NCBI GenBank assembly: GCA_021399435.1
Contig: JAJTUP010000125.1
Location: 1-64,000 of the forward strand
Direction: 5' to 3'
DNA: 64,000 nucleotides
Source: Diaporthe sp. PMI_573
Taxonomy: Eukaryota > Ascomycota > Sordariomycetes > Diaporthales > Diaporthaceae
Positions 30,567-41,533 of the stretch are shown piece after piece (position 1 is the stretch's first letter; every line of letters starts with the position of its first letter). The position numbers were made by a program, and so were the translations under genes. The notes under the pieces are model-generated. The model did no database searches. It was not told where the DNA came from and saw only the letters and a program-made list of their open reading frames with translations.

Positions 30567-30637
30567 GGTCCAGTGGTCCAGCGGTTAGGATTCTGACAAT
30601 TGAGATCAGAGGCTCGGGTTCAACTCCCGGCTGGACC
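30567..30637 (+). tRNA. tRNA-Gln(TTG)-like, possibly degenerate
   Basis: A full cloverleaf can be drawn over 71 nt. The acceptor GGTCCAG pairs with CTGGACC, the D stem GTCC pairs with GGAT, and the T arm is TCGGG-TTCAACT-CCCGG. Box A-like (tggtccagcggt) and box B (GGTTCAACTCC) promoter motifs are present. The anticodon loop AATTGAG places TTG at 34-36 (Gln), but base 33 is A instead of the universal T, and pair 31-39 is C-A. It is therefore either a pseudo-tRNA or a gene with an altered loop. It lies 72 bp beyond the end of a copia pol gene. Confidence 0.7.
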
Positions 30638-30708
30638 TTCCGATTGCGGTCCCCCGATGCTTTTGTTCCTTTTTCGGCCTCCCCTTGTCCACCTCGTACA
30701 TGGCGTTT

Positions 30709-33045
30709 TTAGGACTTGTTTTGTTCCCCTTGGTCCTTTTGGTCTAGTCGGTCCACGTACGCTTCGATCCTAATCTTCAGTCTGTTGGTAGAGATGAGTT
30801 GTTCCAGTGCTGAGTTTGGTGTTTTCTTCGTACAAGCATCGGCTGGGTTGTCTCTGCCATCAATCCATCGCACTTCTGAGATTTCCTTCTTTTCGTACGA
30901 TTCTCTGAGAGACATGATGTCTATCATAAGTCTCTTCTCGTCCGTAGTTCCCAGCTTCACCAAGCATTCGTACAAAGACCGTGAGTCTGAGCAGATTACC
31001 ACCGGGATTCTTGGTACAGCCAAACAGTCCATGATTCTGTTTAGCGTCGTACTAAGTGCCATTCCACTATCAAATCCCGTCATCATGCCGTACAGCTCAC
31101 TTGCCAGTACACTTCGTGTCACCCTTTTGCACTTGGTTGAGCTCCAGTGTACGATGTTTCCAAAGATCTCGAAATTGGTCTCAGTACGGCTGGTTTCCGT
31201 AGCCAGTACAATGATAAATCCAAGCTGTGATGTGAGATCCTTGTTGTTTGCAAACGAGCCATCTGTGAAGATATACATCTTCGTACGATCGAGTTCAAGT
31301 GGCACGTAGGTCAGCCCTCTTTCGGGGTTCTCTATTTGCCACCCTAGTCGTACATTCAAGGTATCCATGTCCTTTTCCTCAGGGTTCTTGACTTGTGCAG
31401 CTGTTGATAGGTCGTACGATGCTTCTGGCTGACAGATCGAAGCTATGTATGCTCCTCTTGCACGTTGTGCAATATATTGTTGAGGTGCGTCCTCTTCGTC
31501 TGTATTGATTGTACGAAGCTGGTTTGCTTGGCCTTTCTGGGTGAGGATTATGTTGTCCCCATCTTTTCGGATTCGTCCGCCATTGAAGTCGATTGGGGTG
31601 TTTTCCTCCAGGGTTATCTTCGGCTTTGCACGAAACTTCTTCTTCTGTAGCTCTTCTTCTTCCCTTTCTGAGAATCGTGCAGTAGCAAAGATCAGAGTGT
31701 CGTCTGTCTGAAGTCCTGCAAGCCCAAAGCATTCTGGGCCTTCCGTAGTAAAGAGTAGGCAGGGATCGTACGTGGAAACTGACATCTTCAGAGATTCAGT
31801 ATGGTGAGTATGGTAGGTCTTGTACCAATGTAGGCCAGATTCGGCAAGGCCGTACAATGGTTTCTCAATCAGAAGGACTGTGTCCGGAGGGTATCTATCC
31901 CGTAGTTCTGCTGGTAGTTGCGCGATGATGGTTCTTGTGAGCGGGTCATGTGACTGAGTATATGCTTGGGTGATATCCCGGAGCTCCCCTTTTGCACCAA
32001 AGTATAGTACGAGGGTTGGTCCCAAGGCTAGAATCATGCGCTGGCTCATCCGTTGAATTGTAGGTGCTTGGGTAAGGATGATCTCTTTGCCTTCATCACC
32101 ATAGCCTTGTACGACAAGTCTTGACTTTTCAACTGGTTTAGTTGACTTGTTCTTGATCTCTCGTACCATGCGCGTTTTGTAGACTCTCAGTGCCTTGTAC
32201 ACTGCTGGGTCGTATCGTACAAAGCGAAAAACTTCTTCGTTTGCTAGGGCATCGATTTCCATGGCGTCTGATTCTTCGTACGGAGCCCCTGGGGTGGTGA
32301 TGATGTTGTCCAGCCGGAGTTTGACTGCTAACTCATAGTTGTCTCTCTCTTTCTGAGTGAGAAAGAGTCTTGATGAAGATCGTACAGGGTGCTTCCTTGG
32401 TCTTCCTCTCTTCCTTGGCTGAGTTGGTTCTGGAATAGGTGGTTCTGGAAGGTTGTCGTCTGGTAGTCGTGCAGTCTCATCAGATCGATAGTAAGGTTTG
32501 ACGTGTGTTGCACGAAACTGGGTTGGTCCATTGACCATGTCCACAGTAATTGTGTATCCTTCGATTCCTTTGATTTCGTACGGTCCAGTCCATCCCTTGT
32601 TCTCTCTCCAAACCATAACCTCACTTCTTAGTGGAAGGGAAAGCACTTCGTGCGTGTGTGGGCCGTTTCTTGTGTTGATTGCCCGGTTAATGTTGACTTC
32701 CGCACGAATTCCTCTCAGCATCTTCATGGCCTTTTGCACAGCTTCGGCCCTTTGTACAATGTCAGGTGACGGCGGTGAGTCTTGGCTTATCCGTGGGTAT
32801 GCCCCAAAGACAAGCAAAGTTGGTACGATGCCGTTTGGGCCAGCCGTGTCGTTTAAAGCTTTAATGGCCATCTGAAGAATTGTCTCCTCGTCTGTACAGT
32901 GACTGATTTCTGCTTTCAGAATGTCGTACGTTCTTCGGAGTGGTGTATGTGCCCTCTCAATCTTGCCAACTGCCCAGTGTGCTTCTACAGGCATCTCTTC
33001 GCACGAGATACCCATGATCTTAGCACTGTTCCTGAATTCCTCCAT
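30709..33045 (-). mobile_element. Ty1/copia retrotransposon pol, 5'-truncated
   Basis: A 778-residue frame with, in order, the C-terminal end of integrase (HWAVGKIERAH), reverse transcriptase of the copia type (LVVQGYGDEGKEIILTQAP, QAYTQSHDPL, and the active site LQTDDTL), and RNase H (IFTDGSFANN, ASELYGMM, WIDGRDNPADACTKK). Gag, protease and the first half of integrase are missing. Homology stops near 33050. No LTR was found. The frame is uninterrupted, so truncation is probably recent. Copia elements copy their RNA into DNA in cytoplasmic particles. The 46-kb element is related over integrase and RT, including the same QTDD active site. Confidence 0.9.
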
Positions 33046-33239
33046 TGTCCCACGGTCCGTCGACGAGGGGTCTTCAAGTCAGGAATAGAAGGTGTGAGAC
33101 GGTAACGTAACGCATTTCAAAGACGAGGTGGCAGATCGACCGAATTTTGGTCTTTTTCTCTCCAGTCCCTTGTTCTACTGACTACGCTATACCGCGTTCC
33201 AGCCCGAAATTGCGATATACAAGCCACACCGGCGGTTAA

Positions 33240-33330
33240 TAAGACTGGTTAAATTTCGGCTGTATCATTTTCGATATCGTCGATACGATATTGATCGACG
33301 ATAAAATCGATATTTTTATCGATGACCTTG
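33240..33330. repeat. CGAT-rich palindromic cluster
   Basis: The words cgat and atcg occur about ten times in 90 bp, forming overlapping palindromes such as atcgatatttttatcgat and cgatatcg. It lies between the copia truncation point and an unknown minus-strand frame, and overlaps the end of that frame. Confidence 0.75.
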
Positions 33331-33747
33331 ACACTGATCTTGTGAAGAAATGCTCCGATATGGGTCGGCTCCGAAGTGCACTCCCAAAGCCCCATTTGTA
33401 AGTCCATAATCAGACTGGTCCTTGTAATTATTGTCATTGTTAGGGCAAGGCACCAATGAGCCCATATAACCGACATTGGAGCCAATAGTTGTGTCGAACT
33501 GGCTTCCATGGGCACCTTCACCGCTCCAAGATATGTCAAAGGGATTGACGAAACCGTTGTTATCCAATGAAAAATCCACAAAGGGAAACGTGAGCTCTTG
33601 GTTCAGGGTGTTATGGTGTGGACTGTCGTTGTGAGGCTGCGAACGCAACTTCTTAGCCGCGCGGTCTTCCCCACCAGACGGAGAGGGGCTAGGTCGCTTG
33701 CTACCTGCAGGTACCTGAAGAGTTAGAGTCCAATCCTCGGGATCCAT
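33316..33747 (-). CDS. Hypothetical acidic/Asn-rich protein, 143 residues
   Basis: An open frame from ATG: MDPEDWTLTLQVPAGSKRPS, a bipartite basic motif (KRPSPSPSGGEDRAAKKLR) that looks like a nuclear signal, and a Asn/Asp/Gly/Phe-rich tail resembling an activation region. No DNA-binding domain. It could be a remnant of a longer regulator cut off by the CGAT cluster and copia insertion. Confidence 0.4.
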   Translation of the reverse strand: MDPEDWTLTLQVPAGSKRPSPSPSGGEDRAAKKLRSQPHNDSPHHNTLNQELTFPFVDFSLDNNGFVNPFDISWSGEGAHGSQFDTTIGSNVGYMGSLVPCPNNDNNYKDQSDYGLTNGALGVHFGADPYRSISSQDQCQGHR

Positions 33748-34049
33748 GGCGGCTTGACCAGATGACTAGAAAACCACAAAGCAAAAGCGAGACAGTCAAG
33801 TTGAGGTCAATAAGACGGGGTAACCAACCGTTGGGTTCCTTGGCAGGCCGTCAGACGCGCCTCAGGCATCCATGCCTCAAGTTACACAACAGGCATTGCC
33901 ACACTTTCTGTGGCTGATTTGCAGTGTCTCCCTGGCTGGCTATCCCTTGACCGCGTCATCCGCATGTGATAAATGTGAGGGGTTCCAAAGGGCGTTGGTA
34001 CCCCATCAAGTGTCTTTTCTACAACGCTTCCACAAAACAGCGCCGGGCC

Positions 34050-35057
34050 ATGGAAAATCCAAGCGACAGCCATACCGACACAGATGTCAAAATCGCTCCA
34101 GATGGGGACCTTATTCTGAAAGTTGGGCCAGAAATGGCAAAGCTTCTCGTTCATTCTACGCTGTTGAGAGCTGTCTCGAAGCCTTTCTCGGTCATGTTCA
34201 GGCCAGACTGGAAGGAAGGCCAGGACCTGCTCGATCGCGATGGACCTGCCGAGTTGCTCCTGCCTGAAGACAATGCTGCAGCATTGAAAATTATCTGTTC
34301 TATCATTCACCATCAGAACAGAGAAGTACCTCAAACCCTTGCTGCAGGCAATGTCCTCGCAGTTGCCGTCACCGCGGACAAGTATGATTGCGTGGATGCC
34401 TTGAGATTTGCGAGCGAAAGTTGGCTTCGAACGTCTACAGACAAACCTGGCAATCTAATGCTTCTCACCGCGGCGGCATATCTATTCCAGAACGCACAGG
34501 CGTTCAAAGACATCACTAGAGCATTGGTACTCGACTATGATGGTCCTTATCTTGCTCTCTCATCCAAAAAAGTTGAATCTGCTCTGACATGGAGGGTCTT
34601 CTGTAAGTACCTACGTACTCAGGTGATGGGTTTGGAGATCTAACTGACGGGAAAACGTACAGGCATGCTTGAAGAGCAGAGAGGGGTTGCAAGGCTGAAG
34701 TTAGCACAAATTCTCATAGAAGGAGTAGATGCTGGTATATGCGCTCACAAGTGTGGATGGACAAGCAAATATGCATATGCATATATTAAGCAGTTGGATG
34801 GAGAGTTTCTTTGGCCAGGACGCTTACCTAATATCCCTATCGCCAAAGCACTAGAGTCAGCAGACAGGATGCCTGATCCGATCCCTAAGGAATCATTTAG
34901 TACCCCATGTACTTATGAGTACAAGCATGCCGCGCCAGAATACAGGAGAGACCGTAGTTGGAAATTGGGCAGCTTTAACGAGAGTATCGGGCTTTGCCTG
35001 TACTGCGTTCGGTCAGGTAGCATGTATTCTAATTGCAACCAGCACTCCCATATCTAG
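34050..35057 (+). CDS. BTB/POZ-domain protein, two exons
   Basis: Exons 34050-34602 and 34663-35057 are joined by a 60-bp intron (GTAAGT, CTAACTGAC branch, TACAG), giving 315 residues. Residues about 10-115 are a BTB fold: VKIAPDGDLILKVGPEMAKL, LLVHSTLLRAVSKPFSVMF, and LLLPEDNAAALKIICSIIHH. BTB domains mediate dimerisation and Cul3 ubiquitin-ligase adaptor contacts. Small fungal BTB proteins of this type are common and uncharacterised. The C-terminal half (LKLAQILIEGVDAGICAHKC, and a second Cys pair CLYCVRS) may be a small zinc-binding helical part. I chose the ATG at 34050 because it starts just before the conserved block; an earlier ATG at 33966 is in frame. Confidence 0.85.
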
Positions 35058-35339
35058 AGAGGCAGGTATATCAAAGGATTCAGCAATGGGCTACGGCAAG
35101 GAGCTCAATAGGCACAACACGAATTGTCCTTCCACATGAAGCTGTAACTGCAGTACAGCCTCCTCTGATGTGTAGTACGAATAATAGCTATAATAATAAA
35201 GAGATTTGAGTAAAGTAATTTATGCTCATAACTCTACTCTTCTTGGTTCCACCTCCTGCGTGATACTGTAGAGCCCGTCGAGTTTTCATCCCACATACGC
35301 CACTAAAAACCCGACATGGATCTGGTGCTCCTGAATCAT
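35058..35339. other. BTB gene 3' flank
   Basis: No gene seen. It contains an AT-rich stretch (35170-35225) that probably includes the BTB 3' untranslated region. Confidence 0.4.
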
Positions 35340-36500
35340 TCACGCCGCTTCTCTCCCTGCCTCATCTGCATCTCGCGCAGCGCCCTTATAAATCCCACCA
35401 CGTTTTCCCCCACGCTTCATGGCCGCTTTCGTAACACGCGGCAATCCTGGCTCTGGGTCCTGCCCTCTGCTTCTAGCACACCAATCTTGCACTTCTGACC
35501 ACGTTTCCATTTGCCCTTGATGAACTCCTTCGCAGCACGCACTGCTCGTGACACTGGGATGTCCTCAAAGCTCATTAGTACCTTCATCTTCCCTAGTACG
35601 ACTGACTTGATTGATCAACAAACCTTGGCTTCGGTGTTCACTCTGCCCAACGTCTGATTTTGATCATGGAGGAGGGCACGTTCGGCACGGCATCCGAAAG
35701 TTTCTGTACATGCCTCTCTAGGCGCTGCATACTCACTGATCAAATGTGTAATCATCCTGTTTAATGAAATTGTGGAACGACGCAAGAACCCTTGCTGACA
35801 CTGGCGTCAATAGGGGTTTGTCGTACATCTTGATGGCAACAGCCCGCCGTCTCAAAACAGTTGCTTGAGCAGGGGACTTTGGTGTCACCATGAGGACTCT
35901 CTTTGGGTTGAACGGAAACAAACCATAGGCCGCCCACCAGGCCAAGATATTCCTCTATGTGAACACCTTCTCCCTTGCAGGGCTATACAGAGAGACGAAA
36001 TATTCCTTGCCGACTGTATTTGCGGCTTCTCTAAACATCCTATCGGCCTCGTCCCGGTAGGCTGCCTTCAAAGGGGCAAACACCCCGATATCACAGGGCT
36101 TGAGGTTGCGGGAGGTGCGGGAGCTGGAGGGGAGACGACATAGGATGATGTTGTTTTCGAAGAAAAACTGTATGGATTCGAGCATCTCGTGTGTCCCGAA
36201 AGCGTCAGAAATCAGTACCTGTGGTTTCTGGTTAACCTATCCTTATTAGTTTGGAGATCGAACACGCGCTTGAGCCACCCCAAGCTAGTCTTGGAGTTCT
36301 AGTACCCAGATTCGGGGCATGTATAATGCCATCCAGGGGCAGGAAACATGATCGAATTGCTTCGGTGAATAGTTACTGGCCAAATAATTATTGGTAACAG
36401 GGATCTACGGTTTGCACCGATGCACTCGATGGCGGTGATAATCGTGGGCTGGAAGCGCCCGCCTCCAGACCTATCTTTCGTGAGTCGTCCCTACTTATGA
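35340..36500 (-). pseudogene. Pogo/Fot-type transposase pseudogene
   Basis: Minus-strand pieces in order: GGRFQPTIITAIECIGANRR, VLISDAFGTHE, FFENNIILCRLPSSS..LKPCDIGVFAPLKAAYRDEADR, ILAWWAAYGLFPFNPKRVL, and a basic tail SFEDIPVSRAVRAAKEFIKG. This is the order of the DDE_1 domain and C-terminal tail in fungal pogo-like elements. At least three in-frame stops and a frame change interrupt it, so it is inactive. The HTH region is missing at the 5' side. It sits directly downstream of the SbcD-SbcC-like gene. Confidence 0.85.
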
Positions 36501-36640
36501 GGACATTGCTAGAGCCAGTACCTAGGGTAGGTTATGGCACCTTTCAAGTTTGTAGGTATTATAAAATACTACGCACTAAAGCGTGGCAAACGTTATCCTT
36601 TGATTTCAGTCAACGAGAGAGGCGTCCTAGCAGCACGATC

Positions 36641-39600
36641 CTACCCAACACTCCTCCCATCCATCTCCAACTCAACACCAGCCTCCCCCATTCTCACCTC
36701 AAGAACCGCCCCGCCAAGCCCGCCCTCCTGCTCGCCCCCGGCGGCGAGAGCCCCGTGAGGCACAAGGGCCTCGCTGTGGGTGGTGATGACGATGTAGCTG
36801 AGCCTCCCCGCAGCCAGGGCGCTGCACCACCTGACGACGGCCGCCTGGCCCCCGGCGTCGAGGCTGTCAAACACCTCGTCGACGAGCATGTAGTGGGCGC
36901 GGTGCGGGGAGCGGGCGTGGCCGACGTACAGCAGCGCGAAGAAGAGGGCGAGGTCGATGCGCTTGCGCTCGCCGCCGCTGCGCTTGCCGTAGGACAGGCG
37001 CGCGTCCACCGAGAGGGAGCTGTCGAGGGCGGCGCCGCCCGAGGTGTCGTGGTCGCCCCCGGCACTCGCCGGGTCATCGCCGACAAAGAGGGAGCTCAGC
37101 ATGCCGGTCGTCAGGGCGGTGGCGTGCCGGCTTTGCTCGAAGAGGATGGTGAGGATCTGCGTGGTGACGGTGTTGAGCTCCGCGAGGGACTGCTCCAGGA
37201 CGAACTCCCGGAACGTGTAGGACGACGTGGCTGAGGGCGCAGAGGAGACGCGACGGGATTTCTGCGCAAAGGCTGAGGCCCAGAAATCGAAGGGGACGCG
37301 GTCCGCGGCGGGCGCGTCCAACTTCTTTTGGAGGACGCCGCATTCTGCCTCCAGGCTTTGCTGCGCTGCTGCTTCCTCCTCGATGATCTGTCCGTACGTC
37401 GCTATCCTTTCAGACTTTGCCCGCGCCGCAACCTGGAGGTCCCTAAGCCTTGCGTGGTGGTGCTGGAGTTCGGCCAGGGTCTTGAGGGCTTCATTGAGTT
37501 GTATGGGAATAGCCTCGGCGGTCTCTGCGGAAATCATCTGAAGGCTGTCACGCACGTCCTGTACCGGCATGTCTTTTTCAGCAGCAATCCTTTGAGTGAT
37601 TTGCGTCACGGACCCACGATCCTCCAAACGGGACAGCTGGTGTCGATACTGTGCAATCTTCCTCTCAGTTCCTTCCAGAGTTACCTGGTAGGCATGCCAC
37701 TCTTTTACCCTCCTTGCCTTTTCTTCCCTCCGAGCCTCTTTACCGGTTAGTTTGCCCAGCATCGTCAACAAACGGCACAGCAGCGCCCTCACCGAGCGTC
37801 CGACAGCCTTCTTCTTTTCCGTGGGAGTTGAGGATGTATGTAGGGATCTAGAATCCGGCCCTGCAATAATGGAGTGTAGACGGTGATACACCTCTTCAAG
37901 GGCGTCTGAGAACCAGCCGAGCAGCGAAGTAGTGTTTTGTTCTGCGACAGGCTTCGTGGACGACATCTGTGTATGCTTGCTCTCCAGTCCTATAAGATGA
38001 TGGAGCACAGTGAGTCGCCTGTCTTGGATGACTGACCTGGCTTCCTCGAAAGCCTTGCGGATGTTTGCGAGTCTGTTGCGATGCAGCAGAGTGTCTACTC
38101 GTTTCTGTGCCGCGGAAAGCTGCCCTTCAAATCGGGCGAACTGACCCGTGGTAGTCTCGGCGTCGGAGCCTGTTCTCGTCTTGAGGTCTGCGAGGGCCGC
38201 CTCCCTCTGAAGGGTGGTTTGCGTAAGCTCATTCTCCAGCTGTCTCTTCGCGCTGGTAAGGTCGATAATACGCCCCCGCAAGTGGTCTATTCTCTGCCCA
38301 AGCCCGTCTAAATTGGACTGAATTTGACCCATTTCATCCCCTAACTGCTTCGAAAAGCGATTGGTGACGTTGGCACAGCGGTCCAAGATATCTAGGCCTA
38401 GGATTGATAGGATCAGAGACCTGCGCTCGGAGGGCGTTGAGCTCAGGAAGCTCGTGGTGCTCTCGCGGCTGAGCACGATAGTCCTGACGAAAGTGTCGTA
38501 GTCCACGCCTAGCAGCTCATTGATGGCCGCTTGTGTGCCCCGAATATCCGCCTTCTCGAACTCGGGCAACGCCTTACCGTCCCGTTCCACTATTACTCTG
38601 TTGCCGTATTCCTTGTGCTTGCGGTATCTTTAAATAGCGTAGCCGTTGTCGAACTCCACGCGCACGCTGCAGTTGCGCTTCGCTTTGTCATTCACCACGT
38701 CGTTGACGCCCAGTCCGCTGCGGAGGCACCGTCCAAACTGGCACCACACTATGGCCTCGACCAGGGTACTTTTTCCTGAGCCATTCTCACCAACGAGGAA
38801 GGTGAGACCTCGTCTGATGTCCGTTCCGAAGTTGAGGTGAATTGTCGACTGCACGCCCAAAAAGTTCGTTATAGTAAGCGAGCGAGGCTGAGCATTGAAC
38901 ACAGTGGATGAGATGAGCTCAGTATTGGTTGTGGCCCCGACGCGAGCAACGGCCAGCCCGGTCTCATTAACTTCGTGTGGTGATATTATGCATTTGTAGT
39001 CGAGAAACTCGGGTTGAGCCTCTCCAGGGGCTTGCTTCTCTTTTTCCGCCTGCTCTCTCGCTGTAGCTTCCAGGAGTCTTTGGCCCACCTGGACTAATAG
39101 CTCTCGGGACTTCTCGAGCGAAGAGTCCAAGTCCAGCGCCTCGACGTATCTTGCCGCCTGCTCTCTAATATCGACCTGGGCAGGCCGGGGCGGGCAATCA
39201 GGCAGCGCCAGATCAGCCACAATTGGCGGGGTATTTGGTCCTCCAGTCCCGGCTTCATGCGCTTCGTGCTCAGGCTTGAGGCCATGATCTTGTAGCAAAG
39301 AGTCACTAGCAGGCGTCGAGGCCCCCAGTCCTTGCGATACGACCGTGCCTTGAAACGTAGGTGCCATTGGACTCCAATTCCTTGTGCTGCGAGCGCCGAG
39401 GGACACAAGCTTATCCCTTGCAGTAGCGTACTTGAATGGTGTGAGGTCGCCCAGCAGCATAACATGTCTGTCATGCACCACTGCCGCATCGACGGTGTCA
39501 CTTAGAACCTCCTTCACATCTGCGGTCACATAGCCAACGGCGTGCGGATTCACTATGAGCTCATGGTCGAGTGTCTCAGGATCCAGTAGAATCACGCCGC

Positions 39601-40296
39601 GCTTCTCGTCCCATAGGTCCGCCCACGTCAACTGCAGTGGCGACCCGACATATGTCACACTTCCACGCAGGCAGGACGCGTCTGCTTCCTCAGGGAATTC
39701 CGACCGCGTACTCAGTGCCGGCGGCTGCTGCAAGATGGTCTGGTGAGAGTGGAAATGCCCCGTGAATGTCCTGGCCAGGCTTGAAAAGCAGCCCGGACCG
39801 ATGAGCCCATGGTATGCAACAGATCCAGTCTTACGACTGGTGGCAGACGAGTTTGGGCGGACAACGTGGCGTTGCGTAATAGCCCTGTGAATGGCAAGAT
39901 GTGCGAAGGCGACCGTCTGGGAAGCATGGTCTTGTTGGAGTGCGGAAACGGCGCCGGTGAGCTCGGACTGGTCCTCGCGAAAAGGCAGCATCAGCACGCG
40001 GCGGCCGTCCCAGGTATAGGAGCCAACGTCCCGGTGCAGCTGCACAGCAGGGGCGGCCAAGTGCAGCGCATCGAGGGCCGTGGTGCTGTAGTCGCGGCGG
40101 TAGGCCAGGTCGTGGTTACCGAGCAAGATGTGGACGTGGGGTACTTGTGCATCGTGCACGAGCGAGCCGAGGAAGCGGTAACAGGCTGAGAGCACATGTG
40201 TGGGTTGGCTTGACCGGCAGGTTAGAAGGTCCCCACAGACGATGACGCGGTGAACCTGGTGTTGGTGGCATATTGCAGTTATCCTGGAAGGCTGGC
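36641..40296 (-). CDS. Fused SbcD/Mre11-like phosphoesterase and SbcC/Rad50-like ATPase, internal stop
   Basis: One long frame (about 1,200 residues) broken by a single TAA at 38632-38630. The N-terminal part is a calcineurin-type nuclease: HRVIVCGDLLT, HILLGNHDLAYRRD and FTGHFHSHQ. The SMC-type ATPase follows: Walker A in LVGENGSGKSTLVEAIVWCQ, a coiled-coil middle, signature LSYGKRSGGERKRIDLALFF, Walker B YMLVDEVFDSLD. Bacterial SbcC-SbcD and eukaryotic Rad50-Mre11 are normally separate proteins that process DNA ends; here both lie in one polypeptide. No CxxC zinc hook is visible in the coil. The usual first metal motif (DxH) is not found upstream; a possible first exon is 40413-40380 with an intron to 40296, but it lacks DxH. 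The stop interrupts a conserved-looking segment (FDNGYAI*RYRKHKEYGNRV). Flanks: a dead pogo element 3', 1.1 kb of non-coding DNA 5'. Confidence 0.85.
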
Positions 40297-40413
40297 CTGA
40301 GAGACGGGGAAGTCTTACCAGTTGACATGTAGATGTTACGGTTGGAGGTCAAAATGGGTTCGGATTATGAAATGCTCACCCCAAAACGTACAGCTTCGAA
40401 TCATGAATTTCAT

Positions 40414-41533
40414 TTAGCGAACCGAACCCACATCCTTTTCATTCCCAGGATCTTTAAATAAGGAACATAATACGCAGCATAACCTGGAGAACTGTACATG
40501 GCTGAATAACTATATATACCTTCATCCAGCTCAGATTAGCATGCGGTCTCAGGAGCTTGTCACTTCCTTTGTACTGTTGATCGTACCAACCACGCGAAAA
40601 CATGGCCTGAATACAGGTTCTCTCCTACGAAGCCGAAGAGTCCAAAAGAACGAGGTAGAAACAATCATTAGTCACGCGATAGCACAACGAAATGACAGAT
40701 AGGACACAGAATTAGCTTCATCCAATCATAATCAGCACATACCTACACTAGCATAGAGTGTCGCTCGTTGTTATTGCAGATGTAGACAAAGCAAGCGAAA
40801 CCGTGTTGTTGCCAGCTTTATAGATAATTACACGAACGCAGGTTTCATCGCTATTGCAACGCTTGGGAAATTATTTAATATACATATAACATAACATCAA
40901 ACCCAGCCGATGCATACCAGTGATATAAATATGTCCAGATGGTGCATCAAAGGGAATTATCACGCTTTCTTTCGTACAAGCTTCGCAGCTGAAATCAGAG
41001 TTAATAGTCTACGAGAGGCTGTTGATCTCTGCTTCGCTTTGCAGCGCATTCCGACTGAGTACAAGTTTTCCGAACGACGGCATTGAGCATCCGAACATGG
41101 CAACAGATATGGTTCCTAGGCAAAAATGGTGGAAGATCCAATGGTACTCCGATGGTCAGTATCTCTCAAAAAATGCCAAAGAGCTAAGTACAAGCATCAT
41201 TTAATATTACGTACAGAGGACACAAGAATGTAGGCACTGTAAGACGGAATGGAAAGTCGATCTGCGCATATGGCTTATAGTCTCACAATTTGGATGGTAA
41301 TAGCTACCTAACTACCTGAGTCTAATATAGTTGTTTGTCAAACGACAACCCAAAGCCTCAAGCGGCCAACGCATGGCATCCTCTTGTTGTGTCCGTCCAA
41401 TTCGCTCATTAGCCTCCATCAATCTCACTCCATCGCTCCCTAGCTATTACAGCACTCACTTTCCCAAACAAACCCACACGACACAGAACCCAAACCGCCG
41501 CACGCTTTCCCCCACCTCACGAAATCAGCTCTA
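40414..41533. other. Intergenic region
   Basis: AT-rich, with only short open frames lacking motifs (for example 41022-41204). It contains the 5' side of the SbcD-SbcC-like gene and the 3' flank of the DUF4139 gene. Nothing else seen. Confidence 0.5.

Noticed and set aside
36497..37234. Plus-strand 245-residue frame
   Set aside because: Antisense shadow of the GC-rich ATPase end of the SbcD-SbcC-like gene, whose Walker B and signature motifs fix the coding strand.
38630..38632. A-to-I RNA editing as explanation for the internal stop
   Set aside because: Fungal stop recoding by editing is known mainly for UAG; UAA would need both adenosines edited, so a plain nonsense mutation is more likely.
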